From Aurantiochytrium sp. KH105 (Eukaryota; Sar; Bigyra; Thraustochytrida; Thraustochytriidae), in assembly GCA_003116975.1 (NCBI GenBank), contig BGKB01000060.1, positions 219,208-283,207 of the forward strand: a DNA stretch of 64,000 nt. The letters run 5' to 3'. Positions 9,663 through 19,490 of this stretch are shown here, in pieces. The notes under the pieces are model-generated. The model did no database searches, had not been told where the DNA came from, and saw only the letters and a program-made list of their open reading frames with translations. Both the position numbers and the translations under genes were made by a program. Position 1 is the stretch's first letter, and each line of letters starts with the position of its first letter.

Positions 9663-9917
9663 TTGATCCAAGTACGTCTCGGCCCTCGGTCTATGCTCGG
9701 ATTGATGTGCCGCATGCGAATCAAGCAAGGAACACTCGGCAAAGAAACGCATGTTCAGTTCCTTCTCTTCGGGATCGCTGTCGCATCTAACGGCGATTTC
9801 GGACGCTCGCCTGCTTGGATGATACGTGCGTGCGATAATTCTCGCGGTGACAGAGAGAAGATTTTCCAAGCTCTTTACGTCCAACTCCTTTCCGCCAGGA
9901 CTGGCAGCGGCCAGCAT
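9531..9917 (-). CDS. Candidate small gene or terminal exon, unknown
   Basis: A 128-codon frame starting MLAAASPGGKELDVKSLENL. Its amino-acid usage looks like a real protein (mixed hydrophobic helices such as LENLLSVTARIIARTYH, ending SGDVI). Upstream, a possible intron (GTTGAT at 9988 down to an AG just before ATCTAC) would extend the frame with VVLTIVGKIYMLAAAS, but no convincing first exon or ATG was found beyond it. It overlaps the 3' coding end of the + strand gene by 132 bases, which is unusual and lowers confidence. No family was recognised. Confidence 0.35.
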   Translation of the reverse strand: MLAAASPGGKELDVKSLENLLSVTARIIARTYHPSRRASEIAVRCDSDPEEKELNMRFFAECSLLDSHAAHQSEHRPRAETYLDQLSAVATIGQKVVSALASRRLRDVLKERKITKIIVDTGVSGDVI

Positions 9918-10437
9918 GTAGATCTGCCATTGGCTCCGAGCCCTGTCTTGTCATGCCATGATGCCGACCCGGTCCATCAACCTTGCCGACGATCGTCAGT
10001 ACTACTTGGGCCTAGGGCCTATGTCTGCTTCTACTACTATTGCTACTACCAGTATACAGTATACTAAACCGGCCTCGTTGGGAAATCCCAATCTCCAGAG
10101 AGAAGTGGAGCAGAGCGAAAACAGCACGAGAGAAGGCGACGGCGAGGAGCGCGACGGGAGAGCGCGCGAGGGGCGCCCGGGGCGGAGCGCCGGCAGACAG
10201 CTCGCGACGCACCGCTGCCTGGCAGACGCGGCGGATCTGGCACGAAGGCTCGGGCGAGGAGCGAGAGCGAGAGCGAGATTGAGATCGAGGTTGACTTGGA
10301 CTCGCAAGTCCTGCCCCTGCACAGCAAATCAAGCACGTCCGACCGAAGATCTTGGAGACGCTCGCGCGCAAGCACGGTAAGCTCACTCGATCGCACGCAC
10401 ATAATCTCGAGGGGGCGAGGACGTAAGAAGAGCAGAG
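9918..10437. other. Intergenic, PEX16 promoter side
   Basis: Contains short trinucleotide-like ACT/ACC runs near 10030-10060 and GC-rich sequence up to the PEX16 ATG. It may also hold 5' sequence of the uncertain minus-strand gene. No other feature is seen. Confidence 0.4.
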
Positions 10438-11664
10438 ATGTCGGAGACCGGGTCGAGTCCGAGCGAAATGCTCGCGCAGTACAAGGAGATGGTGCGCACG
10501 CATCCAGAGCAGGTGAAGCGCATGGAGGAAATGGGTCGTCTGGTGACAATGCTCGTGCCAACGACAAGGCTTGGCAAGTACTCTGAAGTCTTTCAGGAGG
10601 CCACATACTCGGTGCTGAGCCTAGTAAGCCTGTACCATAGCCGCATTATCCACCAGGTGCGGCTTTCGGAACAGAATACGCCGCTGGCATGGCTCGTTAA
10701 ACTCGTCTTGACACTCTTTGGTCAGACGGAGGTGGTGATCGAAATGCTTACGCGCATCATCCGCGGCGATGATGCCCGTATGCGCATTGTCATCTTTATC
10801 GAGTGGTTCAAGGCCGTCTGCAGACTCGCGCTCTTTTCACAGTCTGGACGACGCAGCATCATTGTTGCTGGAGGCCAGCTTCAGCCCCTGCCCCCTGGTG
10901 GCGAAGCCGTCGCTGCGAACGGCTCGGCAAGCTCCGAGGCTACCGTGGCCGATGCACAGAGTAGCCCTGCTTCGCCGGGGGAGGTCGTTGAGCAGGGCAC
11001 GACGGAGGCCACACTCAAGAACAAACCGCAGTGGGTTGGTCGACGCTCTGGCAAGGCCGTTCCCCTGTCGGCCTCTTTGGCTTCGCATGACAACGTGAAT
11101 GACGCGCCCCTTGTGGCGAACGCCACAGCTGCTGCAGGGGCCAAGACTCTTGCCTTGTCTGAAGCCGGTCCTGAAGATCAAGCGCTGCGCACGGCCGGCG
11201 AGGTGCTTCACATCATGCGCCCAGTCATTTATGTTATGCAAATGCGACACAAGAGCGCTCAGAAATCGTGGACGCCTTGGGTTGTCTCGCTTCTGTTGGA
11301 GCTTTTGTCGCTGCGTTGCAGCTCCGTTGCGACGCCCGGCCCCGTCGTCAAGCAAACCGAGTCCGCAAACTCCGCCGAGGTTATGACGCTCGCGCTGCAA
11401 AAACTCGTTTCCGGGTCGTCGGGTTCAAGCAAGCTGCCTCCTGCAGCAGCCAAGGTGATCGACGACGAACTGCGTCGCCGCAGGACGTTGTTCTCGTTTT
11501 ATTTTATGCGTTCTCCTGTGTTTGACCTTGTCACGCTTCCGGCCGTGCGTCGCTTTGCCAAGAGTCTCAGCCATTTGCCTGGACTTGGAAACAACATCGA
11601 GAAGATGCTCGTAGAGATGGTCATGTACTACCACCGCAACCATTTCCACATTGCTGGAAGCTAA
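10438..11664 (+). CDS. PEX16: Peroxisomal membrane protein PEX16
   Basis: 408 aa from the ATG at 10438. It matches the PEX16 pattern: an N-terminal YKEMVRTHPEQVKRMEEM, then GRLVTMLVPTTRLGKYSEVFQEATYS; a central FIEWFKAVCRLALF; a long low-complexity loop; RPVIYVMQMRHKSAQKSWTPW, allowing for small differences; and a C-terminal LFSFYFMRSPVFDLVTLP region ending YYHRNHFHIAGS. PEX16 is a peroxisomal/ER membrane protein that helps recruit PEX3 and membrane proteins to peroxisomes. Two hydrophobic stretches (around VSLLLELLSL and in the C-terminal block) fit membrane insertion. It is convergent with phosphofructokinase downstream. Confidence 0.88.
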   Translation: MSETGSSPSEMLAQYKEMVRTHPEQVKRMEEMGRLVTMLVPTTRLGKYSEVFQEATYSVLSLVSLYHSRIIHQVRLSEQNTPLAWLVKLVLTLFGQTEVVIEMLTRIIRGDDARMRIVIFIEWFKAVCRLALFSQSGRRSIIVAGGQLQPLPPGGEAVAANGSASSEATVADAQSSPASPGEVVEQGTTEATLKNKPQWVGRRSGKAVPLSASLASHDNVNDAPLVANATAAAGAKTLALSEAGPEDQALRTAGEVLHIMRPVIYVMQMRHKSAQKSWTPWVVSLLLELLSLRCSSVATPGPVVKQTESANSAEVMTLALQKLVSGSSGSSKLPPAAAKVIDDELRRRRTLFSFYFMRSPVFDLVTLPAVRRFAKSLSHLPGLGNNIEKMLVEMVMYYHRNHFHIAGS

Positions 11665-12111
11665 GCCCTCTTGAAAGATGCATCAAGAACGCTTTTTATA
11701 TAATTGATCTTCATCTTCACTCACTCACTCACTTACTTTACTCACTCACCCCAAATTCGACGTCTAGCATGTAAGTTTCAGGAGAAAACGTACGATTGAC
11801 CTGCAAATACAAAAACACGTCGCGAGAACGCGATCCCGAGCCAACTCCCGAGCCCATTTCCGCGCCCACGCCTGAGCCGACCCAGATTTTTGTTGTCAGC
11901 CCTTGACAATTCAAAGCTTTAAGTGCGCTGATGTTGAAGATCTGATGACAGAGCTTGACCGCTCATGTGTTCTGATTCAAGGTCACCGTAAAGGTCAAGT
12001 GAGCCTGAGCCCCCTCCTGCAAACGACAACAGATGGTAAAAAAGAAAAAGAAAAAGAAAATTGTCTGTCTATCTATTGATGTCACGTATTGGGTTCAGCC
12101 AGATGTCCTCT
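11665..12111. other. Convergent spacer with exon-like minus-strand remnants
   Basis: Lies between the PEX16 stop and the phosphofructokinase stop. A (CTCA)-type tract sits at 11717-11750. On the minus strand a pyrimidine-rich stretch ending TTTGCAG precedes a protein-like frame (12016 down to 11738) holding one in-frame TGA. A second TTTGCAG precedes VNRTFSPETYMLDVEFG, which is followed by GTGAGT. It may be the remnant of a gene or an unannotated exon. Confidence 0.35.
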
Positions 12112-14469
12112 TCAAGCCTGCGTCCCCTGGTCCTGCTCCTCGGGTTGCAAAAGAACCTTTTTGATGGTCGTTGGAGCGCCATTCAAAAGCACATTCGTCA
12201 CCAGCTTGCCAGCCGTGGCATCGTACTCTTGATTATCGTCAACCTGATCCATGAAGCCAGACAAACACTGCTGCAAGTTGAGCAACCAGGCCCACGGCTC
12301 GCTAGCGGGGACACGGCGCGTCCAATCTGCGTCCTGGCAAGCCTCTTCCATGGTCCGCACAACGTCCTTGGACTCTGAAAAGCCGACAAGGACCTTTTTG
12401 TTCTCGGTCTCCTCGCCCTTGATGCACTTGATCAAATGCTCTGTTGCAGTGGCCGCGAGCGTGGTGGCACGGATGCGGTCGAGAGGCGAAGGGTAGTCAC
12501 CCTGGCAAAGGTGACCAAGTTTGACGGTGCGCACGGAAAAGCAGCCTTTGCCTTCCTCACGAAAGAGGGTTTCCATAAAGTTGAGATCGTAGGCCGGGCT
12601 ACAGAACTCGTTGCGGACCACAACAAAATGGCGCTTGTTGTGCTTTTTGATGTGGCTCTTGATTTGCTCAATGTCAGCCTGCATCTGTTCAAGAGTCACG
12701 CCCTTTTCAGGCGTGTAGGCGATGTCGGCGCCGGACGCAAGAGCACTCAGAACCGTGAGGTAACCGCTGTTGCGGCCCTGAACCTCGATGATAAAAACGC
12801 GGCTCTTGGATGCATCGGCGGACTTTTTGCACGTGTCAATGGCGCTCACAATGGCGTTCAAAGCCGTGTCAGAGCCGATGCTAAAATCAGTACCAGGGAC
12901 GTTGTTACTGATGGTTGCCGGCACGTAGGCCACGGGCACAGTCACTTCGTCACGCATGTGGTAAATTCCCTTGAGACCATCGAAGCCGCCAATGACGAGA
13001 AGAGCATCGAGCTTGAACTGCTTGCAAATCTCGTTCATGGCATCCGGATCGCTCGGCACGGAGCGGTCACAGCGCAGATTGCAGCCACCGTCGCCAGCCC
13101 AACCGAGGACGTCCTCCCAGGCAAGGGGCTTGATGTTACCCTCGAGAAAGCCTTGAAATCCATCATAGGCCGCATAAACGGCGTATCCGAGGTTGAGTGC
13201 GTAGTGGTTGGCGCTTCGTACAGCCGCGTTGACGCCGCCGGCCGGTGCGCCCGAGCAAATGATGCAAATGTTTTTACCAGCGTCGGGAACCGCTTCACGT
13301 TTGGCAAAGTCACGATTGATTGACTTTTGGATGGCCCAATGACGCTTAAAGTCTTTGCCGCGAGCCTGGATGGCAGCCTCAAAGTCGAGCTGCTCGGTGT
13401 GCTTGGCGACCATTTGCGTGGCCTCGATGGTTTCGACAAGTGGATTGAAGGCTACGGAGTAGCCCTTGACGCCAACGATGGTCGACGCATCTTCGGGCTT
13501 GGTACGTAAAAGGCGTTCCACGGCAAGTGCGCCACTGACAGACCCGAGGAAGCGATCATACGCCGAAGCGTAGCCACCGCGCTGGACGTGACCGAGAATT
13601 GTGGATCGTGTGTCGTGGCCGAGACGGTCGATGATGACCTGGCGCACGTACTCTGTTTTGATGGGTTTGCCAAACTTATCAATGGCGCCTTCTGCTACAA
13701 GGACAGTGCACAGACGAGCTCCGCGCTTTCGCTGGTGGTCGAGCTTGGCACAGAGCACTGACTCCCAGTCGTCGTGCTTGGACGGGGCCTCGGGAATGAA
13801 AATGTAGTCGGCACCCGTGGCCACACCGGCGGCCCATGCGAGATAGCCGCAATGCCGACCCATGATTTCGAGCACAAAGGTGCGCTGGTGGCTTGATGCT
13901 GTGCTCTGGACGGCATCGATGGCGTCCACGATGCGGTGCAGAGCAGTGTCGGTGCCGATTGTGAGCGTACCGTCGTAGACCATGTCGTTGTCGATGCTGC
14001 CGACGCAGCCGATAATGTTGATGTTGGCGTACTTTTGCGCCTGGGCGTCGGTGACTCTGCCAGAGGATCGCAGTTCCTCGAGGAGAGATGCCCATTCGAG
14101 CTTGAAGATATTGGCGCCGGTGAGGGACCCGTCACCGCCGCAGCAAATGATGTTGGTGATGCCGCGGTCCACGAGGTGCTTGCAGGCGGCGAGGCGGCCT
14201 TCGCGCTCGCGGAACTCCTTGCAGCGCGCGGACCCGATCACGGTGCCTCCTTTGTAGATCATCATCTGCACATCGGTCCACTCCATCTTGCGGATCTTGC
14301 CTGCGCCGTCAACGAGGCCCTGGTACCCCTCGTACACGGCGAAGACGTCGCGCGCATGATGGATCCCGCACCGCACCACGCTGCGCACGACCGCGTTCAT
14401 GCCCGGCGCGTCGCCGCCGCTCGTGAACACCGCCACCGCGTGGTCCATGCGGCCCGCGTCCGTCTCCAT
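12112..14469 (-). CDS. ATP-dependent 6-phosphofructokinase, eukaryotic tandem type
   Basis: 785 aa from the ATG at 14469 (METDAGRMDHAV) to TGA. Phosphorylates fructose 6-phosphate to fructose 1,6-bisphosphate in cytosolic glycolysis. Two homologous halves are visible. The catalytic-type N half has TSGGDAPGMNAVVRS (16-30), CGGDGSLTGA, and GCVGSIDNDM with GTDTALHRI near residue 160. The C half starts around residue 400 with CSGAPAGGVNAAVRS and has a second FSIGSDTALNAI. The length and the two-domain plan match the animal/fungal PFK family, in which the C half became regulatory. The frame is open upstream of 14469, but no family similarity lies there, so this ATG is preferred. Confidence 0.93.
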   Translation of the reverse strand: METDAGRMDHAVAVFTSGGDAPGMNAVVRSVVRCGIHHARDVFAVYEGYQGLVDGAGKIRKMEWTDVQMMIYKGGTVIGSARCKEFREREGRLAACKHLVDRGITNIICCGGDGSLTGANIFKLEWASLLEELRSSGRVTDAQAQKYANINIIGCVGSIDNDMVYDGTLTIGTDTALHRIVDAIDAVQSTASSHQRTFVLEIMGRHCGYLAWAAGVATGADYIFIPEAPSKHDDWESVLCAKLDHQRKRGARLCTVLVAEGAIDKFGKPIKTEYVRQVIIDRLGHDTRSTILGHVQRGGYASAYDRFLGSVSGALAVERLLRTKPEDASTIVGVKGYSVAFNPLVETIEATQMVAKHTEQLDFEAAIQARGKDFKRHWAIQKSINRDFAKREAVPDAGKNICIICSGAPAGGVNAAVRSANHYALNLGYAVYAAYDGFQGFLEGNIKPLAWEDVLGWAGDGGCNLRCDRSVPSDPDAMNEICKQFKLDALLVIGGFDGLKGIYHMRDEVTVPVAYVPATISNNVPGTDFSIGSDTALNAIVSAIDTCKKSADASKSRVFIIEVQGRNSGYLTVLSALASGADIAYTPEKGVTLEQMQADIEQIKSHIKKHNKRHFVVVRNEFCSPAYDLNFMETLFREEGKGCFSVRTVKLGHLCQGDYPSPLDRIRATTLAATATEHLIKCIKGEETENKKVLVGFSESKDVVRTMEEACQDADWTRRVPASEPWAWLLNLQQCLSGFMDQVDDNQEYDATAGKLVTNVLLNGAPTTIKKVLLQPEEQDQGTQA

Positions 14470-14840
14470 CCTCGCGCGCGAACTCAACTCCGTCCCGCCC
14501 CGCCCCGCCCCGACCCAGCCCGACCGTCCGCGCTCCGCGGCCTCGCGCGCTCTGGCCTGGCGTTGCGTGACTACCGCGTCGCCGAGTCGCCGGGACGGAC
14601 GCGCAGCAGGAGCCCGAGGGCGCCCTCCTTGGGCTCGTACGCGCGTATCCTGCGCGTCTGTTGTTGCTGTTTCGTGTTTGCCGCTCTGCCTGTTGCGTGC
14701 GTGCATGCATCCATGCATGCGTCAATCCACGCAGGGGGGATGAATGCAGAAGCAGAAGATACGGAGCCCGGTCGAGCGCGACGCCAAGCACGTCGACGAG
14801 GTTGACGACGACGAGGTTGACGGAGAGCTGGACGAGCAGC

Positions 14841-14875
<35 letters not shown>

Positions 14876-16084
14876 GCGACGGCGTGGACACGCGGGGCGT
14901 CTGCGCCGGCGCGGCGGGAGAGGGGAGGGAGCGAGCTCGCGGCTTTGGCGCGGGAAAAGCTCGCGACGGGACCCGACATGTACCCGCTCTCGGGATGGCG
15001 AAGGGGAAGTGGAGGTGCGGCGACAGGAGGACCGCGACGGAGAGGGCCTCCGACGAGGGGCCGGGCAAGGACCGCGGGAGGTGGCCGTGGTCATGCCCGA
15101 GAAATTGCGAGCTAGACGAGGAGATGGAGGATGACTTGACGTGATCAAAAGATGCAGGGGCAGGGCAGGGGCTCAGCTTTTGTCACAAATGCGGGAGGAA
15201 AATGTCCCGAGGGTCGGGACTCTAGCGGCGAGGCAGACCTCCGCGAAGCCGCCGGCCAGGCCGACAGGCGTACGGGCCGACATTTTGCGAGCGAGGAGAG
15301 GTCGGGAATCGGGTCTTGAATGCATTCCGCAAGGCTCGGGTTCTGTTTGCGATGAGATCAAGATCGCAGCTTGCTGACTTTGAAGCGTGCGTCCGTAAGT
15401 ACAATGTATTCGAGAGTCGCCTCGACATCGTTCTTACTTTGATGATGCTTTTCTCATGGAGTGTTCGACTTATTTTGTATGAGTGAAAGGAATGGAACCG
15501 GCCGGCCTTGCACGCGCCGCTGCTTTCTCAAAACAACAACTTGAAAGCTGTCTCATATATACGCGCGGCGCAGGAAGCTCTCGAAGGGAATCGACCTGGC
15601 TGCGAAGCGGCATACTACAGCACAAAAAGAAGACAAATTCTACAGACAGCCGGGCTAACTTTTATAGTGGTATAGTCATTCTCATCCTTGCCGACTTTTG
15701 AGAAAAAGAAGGCCGAACAAGAGGGCAGCGTCAGCGAACACGAAACACGAAAAACGCATTTCCTATTTCCATGGCGCACTGTGTTCGCTGTCCTATTGCT
15801 TCGTTGCGCGGTGTTCTTGAAATTGCCTCGCACCTGTGCTTGCCCTTTGTCGTTCGTCGAACATTCACGCTTGAAAGACGAAAGCATAGTAGATTCTGCC
15901 TTGCATTTAGTATTCCGTCCATCACACTCCAAAGAAATTGTGCATTTTGGCCAGCAACAGATCAACGACGTATCTCTGCTTGGCCAGCATGCTATTGGGT
16001 CGTCAGAATGATCTGACTTGCCACAGTCTCATCAACAAAGACGGCAATGGACGTGCTGATGTACTCTCATGGCGCTGGAGTGGT
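14470..16084. other. Long intergenic region without a supported gene
   Basis: 14470-15150 is GC-rich PFK upstream sequence with a CAG tract. 15400-16080 is clearly more AT-rich. Several short open frames occur, but none has recognisable protein character. The right end contains the second copy of the duplicated segment described for the 16.1-16.7 kb gene. Confidence 0.5.
14845..14874. repeat. (CAG)10 microsatellite
   Basis: Ten uninterrupted CAG units in the upstream region of phosphofructokinase, outside any supported coding sequence. Confidence 0.95.
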
Positions 16085-16132
16085 CTAACTTGCTACAGTC
16101 TCATCGATAAAGACGGCAATGGATGCGCTAAT
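16013..16132. repeat. Tandem duplication of a 48-bp coding segment (72-bp period)
   Basis: Copies at 16013-16060 and 16085-16132. On the minus strand the upstream copy encodes the end of the 145-aa protein and its TAG. The downstream copy reads ISTSIAVFVDETVASQ in the same frame, with CAG where the first has TAG. Several of the differences are synonymous. Confidence 0.85.
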
Positions 16133-16708
16133 GGCACGAATGGCGTCTGGTGTAGCGCGACTTCCCTCTGTAGAAGCCAGACAGGCATCGACAAGTTGCA
16201 TCTGTAAATCCTCGACTTTGCTCACGATGTGTAAGAAGAACCTTGCGAGTCAGAAAAATTGAACTACCCGCAAAGGTGCGGGAAAACAACGTACGGTCGA
16301 GCTCAACTGTATCACCAGTACCGGCAACAATGTAGATGACGTCGTTGATAGAGCGCACGAGCATTACGATTTCGGAACCATTTCTGCGGAAGCAAGAGAA
16401 ACGTCAGACACAAGAAAGAGATATATGGGTTTGAACCATCTCCCCCCACCCCCCCCCCAAGAAAAGAAAGGAAAGTATGCGTCAACGTACCTGAACGTGC
16501 ATAGCTGCGTTTCGGTGCGGGCATCGGTCCAGGCAACACGACTCTTTTCAAAAAGAGCAACAGCAAGCGAGGCCCCTCGTAAATGTGTTGTTGATTTATC
16601 AGTTTCGCTTTGAGGCAGTACAACATCCCAAACTCTGGAGAACATGAGCGACCCCTTGAGACTGTCCACCAAGCCGACCCAGACCACCCTAGGGGCGTCC
16701 ATTTCCAT
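16085..16708 (-). CDS. Small spliced protein (145 aa), unknown, possibly longin/adaptor-small-subunit-like
   Basis: Three exons: 16491-16708, 16295-16383 and 16085-16215. The introns are GTACGT to CGCAG and GTACGT to AAAG. The summed coding length, 438 nt, is in frame and the joins read smoothly (ETQLCTFRNGSEIVMLV and TVELDLEDLQMQLVDAC). The start is MEMDAPRVVWVGL at 16708; the frame is open further up only from a TTG. The strand-rich core (GSEIVMLVRSINDVIYIV) followed by a helix recalls the longin/sigma/zeta adaptor fold, but similarity is too faint to name. The C-terminus ISASIAVFIDETVAS is repeated 72 bases downstream as a partly synonymous copy. It shares its upstream region with the divergent bL17m gene. 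Confidence 0.6.
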
Positions 16709-17193
16709 GCTCGCCGTCGGGCGCCAGCGCTCGCCGCTCAAGCTACGAGGCAGTCCCTTCTGCTCAACCAAACGACGAAAGTGTCGAAGCCCAACCCTCG
16801 CAGGGCATCAAGCGGAGGTCTGTCTGCACGGGCAGTATCGCGGCAGGGCTCGGCGTGTTGCGCGGCCTCTCCTTTTTCACTCGCGAGGCTCTGCGGTCTT
16901 TTCCTCGCGAGGCTCCGCGGTCTCCCCTCGATCCAACTCGAAGCCTTTCCGCAAAGACGTTCTGCGGATCCTCCCTCATCGAGGAGCAGAAGAGCGAATT
17001 GCGTTGCGCACGCCGCGGCGGCGCTCTGAAACGAGTTGCGCAGACCGCGGCGAGCGGCGCCCGCTGCTGGAGGCCTTCCAGACACGGACGGCGGCAGCGC
17101 GGCGCGGCGCGGCGAAGCGGGAGCAGAGCGCGCGCGCGGCAGAGGCGACGGGAGCGGCGGGCGAGCGCGGCGGAGGCGGCGGAAGCGGGCACG
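16709..17193. other. Divergent promoter region
   Basis: Between the 145-aa gene (-) and bL17m (+). The frame upstream of the bL17m ATG is open and Arg/Ala-rich, but without targeting-peptide character that could be relied on. A direct repeat CGCGAGGCTC(T/C)GCGGTCT occurs near 16880-16925. Confidence 0.45.
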
Positions 17194-17679
17194 ATGGGCG
17201 GCCAAAAGCACCGCGTGATGTTCCGCAAGCTGGGCCGGGACAGCGCGCACCGGATGGCGATGTTGCGCAACCTCGTGGACTCGCTCATCCTGAGCGAGCG
17301 CGTCAAGACGACGCTGCCCAAGGCCAAGGAGGTCCGCAGGTTCGCCGACCACGTGATCAACATCGCCAAGAAGGGCGACGACGCGCACCGAAGAGCGCAG
17401 GTTCGCAGCGTGCTTATGACCAGCCAGGCCCAAGACAAGGTCTTCGACGAGCTCGCCAAGCGCTACGAGCATCGCCCCGGTGGCGTTACGCGCGTGCTCA
17501 AGATTGGTTGGCGAAAGGGCGACGGCGCAGATATGGCCGTCATCGAGCTTGTGGACACTCCCTTGGAGCTTCGTCCCGCCAAGCCCGTGAACGCCAACAC
17601 TGTCCTGCGCAGCAAGGGCGTCGAGACGCCGACGTATGCGGCGATGCTTCCTTCGCGTAACAAAGACCTTACTCGGTAG
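17194..17679 (+). CDS. Large-subunit ribosomal protein bL17, probably mitochondrial
   Basis: 161 aa from the ATG at 17194 (MGGQKHRVMFRKLGRDSAHR), ending TAG. It follows the bL17 pattern along its whole length: HR-x-x-RKLGR-x-x-HR, MLRNLVDSLILSERVKTTLPKAKEVRR, then GGVTRVLKIGWRKGDGADMAVIELVD. bL17 sits near the exit of the bacterial-type large ribosomal subunit. In this nuclear context it is expected to serve the mitochondrial ribosome (inference). No clear presequence is seen; bL17m proteins often lack an obvious one. The frame upstream is open, so a longer N-terminus is possible. Confidence 0.9.
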   Translation: MGGQKHRVMFRKLGRDSAHRMAMLRNLVDSLILSERVKTTLPKAKEVRRFADHVINIAKKGDDAHRRAQVRSVLMTSQAQDKVFDELAKRYEHRPGGVTRVLKIGWRKGDGADMAVIELVDTPLELRPAKPVNANTVLRSKGVETPTYAAMLPSRNKDLTR

Positions 17680-18224
17680 ACGAGACCCTATGCTTGATCT
17701 TCGAGCCGTGTTTGACGTCGATGCACGTCTCTGCGGCATGCAGCAGTATCGTATTACTTGAAAATCCATAAACAGCCAGACACCCTTCTCCCCCCCCCCT
17801 CCCCGAAAAAATAAATAAAAAAAATTATAGACAGCATGCGGAGCTCATGTGCGCGCTTTCTTTGAATTTTTACGCCTCCTCGTTTGCACCGTGCGCTTTT
17901 CCCAAGGTAAGGTTTTTATCAAACCTCCGCTAGCCTCTGTCACCGTCTTGCGAAACAAACGAGACCACGAGGCGACAAGCTTGCATTCTTTGCAGGGAAG
18001 CGTTCTTGCTTGGGCGTGGACGATGCGTTGACCGACAACGAGCTTCGACGCGGCAAACAGCCAAATAACGGAGCAAGGAATGGGTGTAGTAGACTAATAA
18101 GGTGCTAAGAAGTTTTTTTTAAAGCTTTTGGGTTGTAAGTTGTTGTAGTTGTAGTTGTTGTAGTTGTAGTAGTGATGGTTGATGTTGTTGTTGCAAGTAT
18201 CCGAGAGTCAATGCAAGAAGGCCT
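17680..18224. other. Convergent 3' spacer
   Basis: Holds the bL17m 3' region with an A-rich AAATAAATAAA stretch near 17810-17820, and a (GTT/GTA)n tract at about 18128-18195 ahead of the mS35 stop. No gene is seen. Confidence 0.45.
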
Positions 18225-18956
18225 TTAGTGTGCGCGGATGTTGGCCACCACATCAGAGAGAAGCTTCTTGACGATCTCCATGTTCTCCTTGACGGAGTCC
18301 GCACGCCTACTGACGAAGCTGAGCGTACCCTTGCTCGGCTTGTAGCGATTTCCAACGAGCTTGATCATATACTCCGTCTGCGCCGGGGTGAGCTCGAGAT
18401 CTGCAACCTGAAGGGTCACCTTGACCTTTTGGTTGGGTTGGAGCTTGCGTTCGAGGAAAAGACTCAGGTAGGGCGGGTAGACGTTGAACTCGTACTCGAG
18501 CTTGACGTTCTCGAGACCCTCGGGCTTGGTCTCGTAATCGGGCTTGACGCTCTCCATGTAAGCATCCATGTCAATATGGGCAAGGGGGTTTTCCGGGTCA
18601 ACATTTTGGGGGGGCTCGTAGTTGTCCATGTCGTAGATGAACTTTTCGTTAAAGTAGTCGGCCCAGGCCTGGTGATCTGCGTCCTCACCGGGCTCCTCGG
18701 GCGGCGGGAGCTTGCCTGTCTCGGCCTGGTGAACCATCTTCATGGCCTCCGACTCATACGACTCTTCCTTGGGCATGGGCGTGGGTGCAAAGCGGCCCCT
18801 GGGGCTCCTCCGGAAGTTGTCGCTCAGCCACCGTCGCCTCAGCGCCCCGCGCGCGCCGCTGGTCGCCTCGAGGCTGCTGCTGCTGCAGCTGCTCCCGGCC
18901 GCAAATTTCGCGGCCACGCTGCGCGCGCCGCGCAAGGCTGCCAGAGAGGAAGACAT
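18225..18956 (-). CDS. Mitochondrial small-subunit ribosomal protein mS35
   Basis: 243 aa from the ATG at 18956. The N-terminal about 45 residues (MSSSLAALRGARSVAAKFAA onward) are Ser/Ala/Arg-rich without acids, as in a mitochondrial targeting peptide. The mature part has an acidic linker and ends in the conserved mS35/MRPS35 block: KVKVTLQVADLELTPAQTEY, then MIKLVGNRYKPSKGTLSFVS and a final helix KENMEIVKKLLSDVVANIR. It belongs to the mitochondrial small ribosomal subunit. It lies close to the bL17m gene but is convergent with it, so the two are not co-transcribed. Confidence 0.85.
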   Translation of the reverse strand: MSSSLAALRGARSVAAKFAAGSSCSSSSLEATSGARGALRRRWLSDNFRRSPRGRFAPTPMPKEESYESEAMKMVHQAETGKLPPPEEPGEDADHQAWADYFNEKFIYDMDNYEPPQNVDPENPLAHIDMDAYMESVKPDYETKPEGLENVKLEYEFNVYPPYLSLFLERKLQPNQKVKVTLQVADLELTPAQTEYMIKLVGNRYKPSKGTLSFVSRRADSVKENMEIVKKLLSDVVANIRAH

Positions 18957-19452
18957 CCTGCAAGCCGCGCCGCGTGCGAGGCGGTTGCTGCGCTGCGCGC
19001 TCCGACTGCGCTCCTTTCCGTCTGCAGTGCGCGCTCCGACTGCGCTGCCGCTCGCTCTGCGCGCGATGAGTGAGTGAGTGAGACCAGTCGATGGACGTCT
19101 TGTGTTGTCTTGTTTCTTTCTTTCTTTCTTTCTTTCTTATTATCTGGCTGCCAAAGCACGGTGACAGCAGCAACTGATTGTCCACTATCCGCGGCAGCTG
19201 AAAGTCCAAAAGCGGGTATACTTCACTTGTAGCAGTGCAAAGTAAAAGTGGCAGCGGAAAGGCGTGTAAAAGCACGAGCAAGCAAGTGCACCGGGGCAGC
19301 AGCGACATGGATCTCTTGCTCTCTGCCGTCGCTGGCTGACTGGGTGGGTGATGCAGCATAAAAGTCACAGGTTCACCAAGAGCGGCATGCGACGCCGCCG
19401 CATGATCAAACGTAACAAGTTGCAAGAAGGAAAAGAAAGAAATCAAAATGCG

Positions 19453-19490
<38 letters not shown>

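Noticed and set aside
15141-15965. Several 60-116-codon frames on both strands
   Set aside because: No start context, splice partner or protein-like composition; treated as non-coding.
16420-16445. B-box-like GGTTCAAACCC on the minus strand, as in a tRNA
   Set aside because: It lies within the first intron of the 145-aa gene; no matching A-box, acceptor stem or cloverleaf could be drawn.
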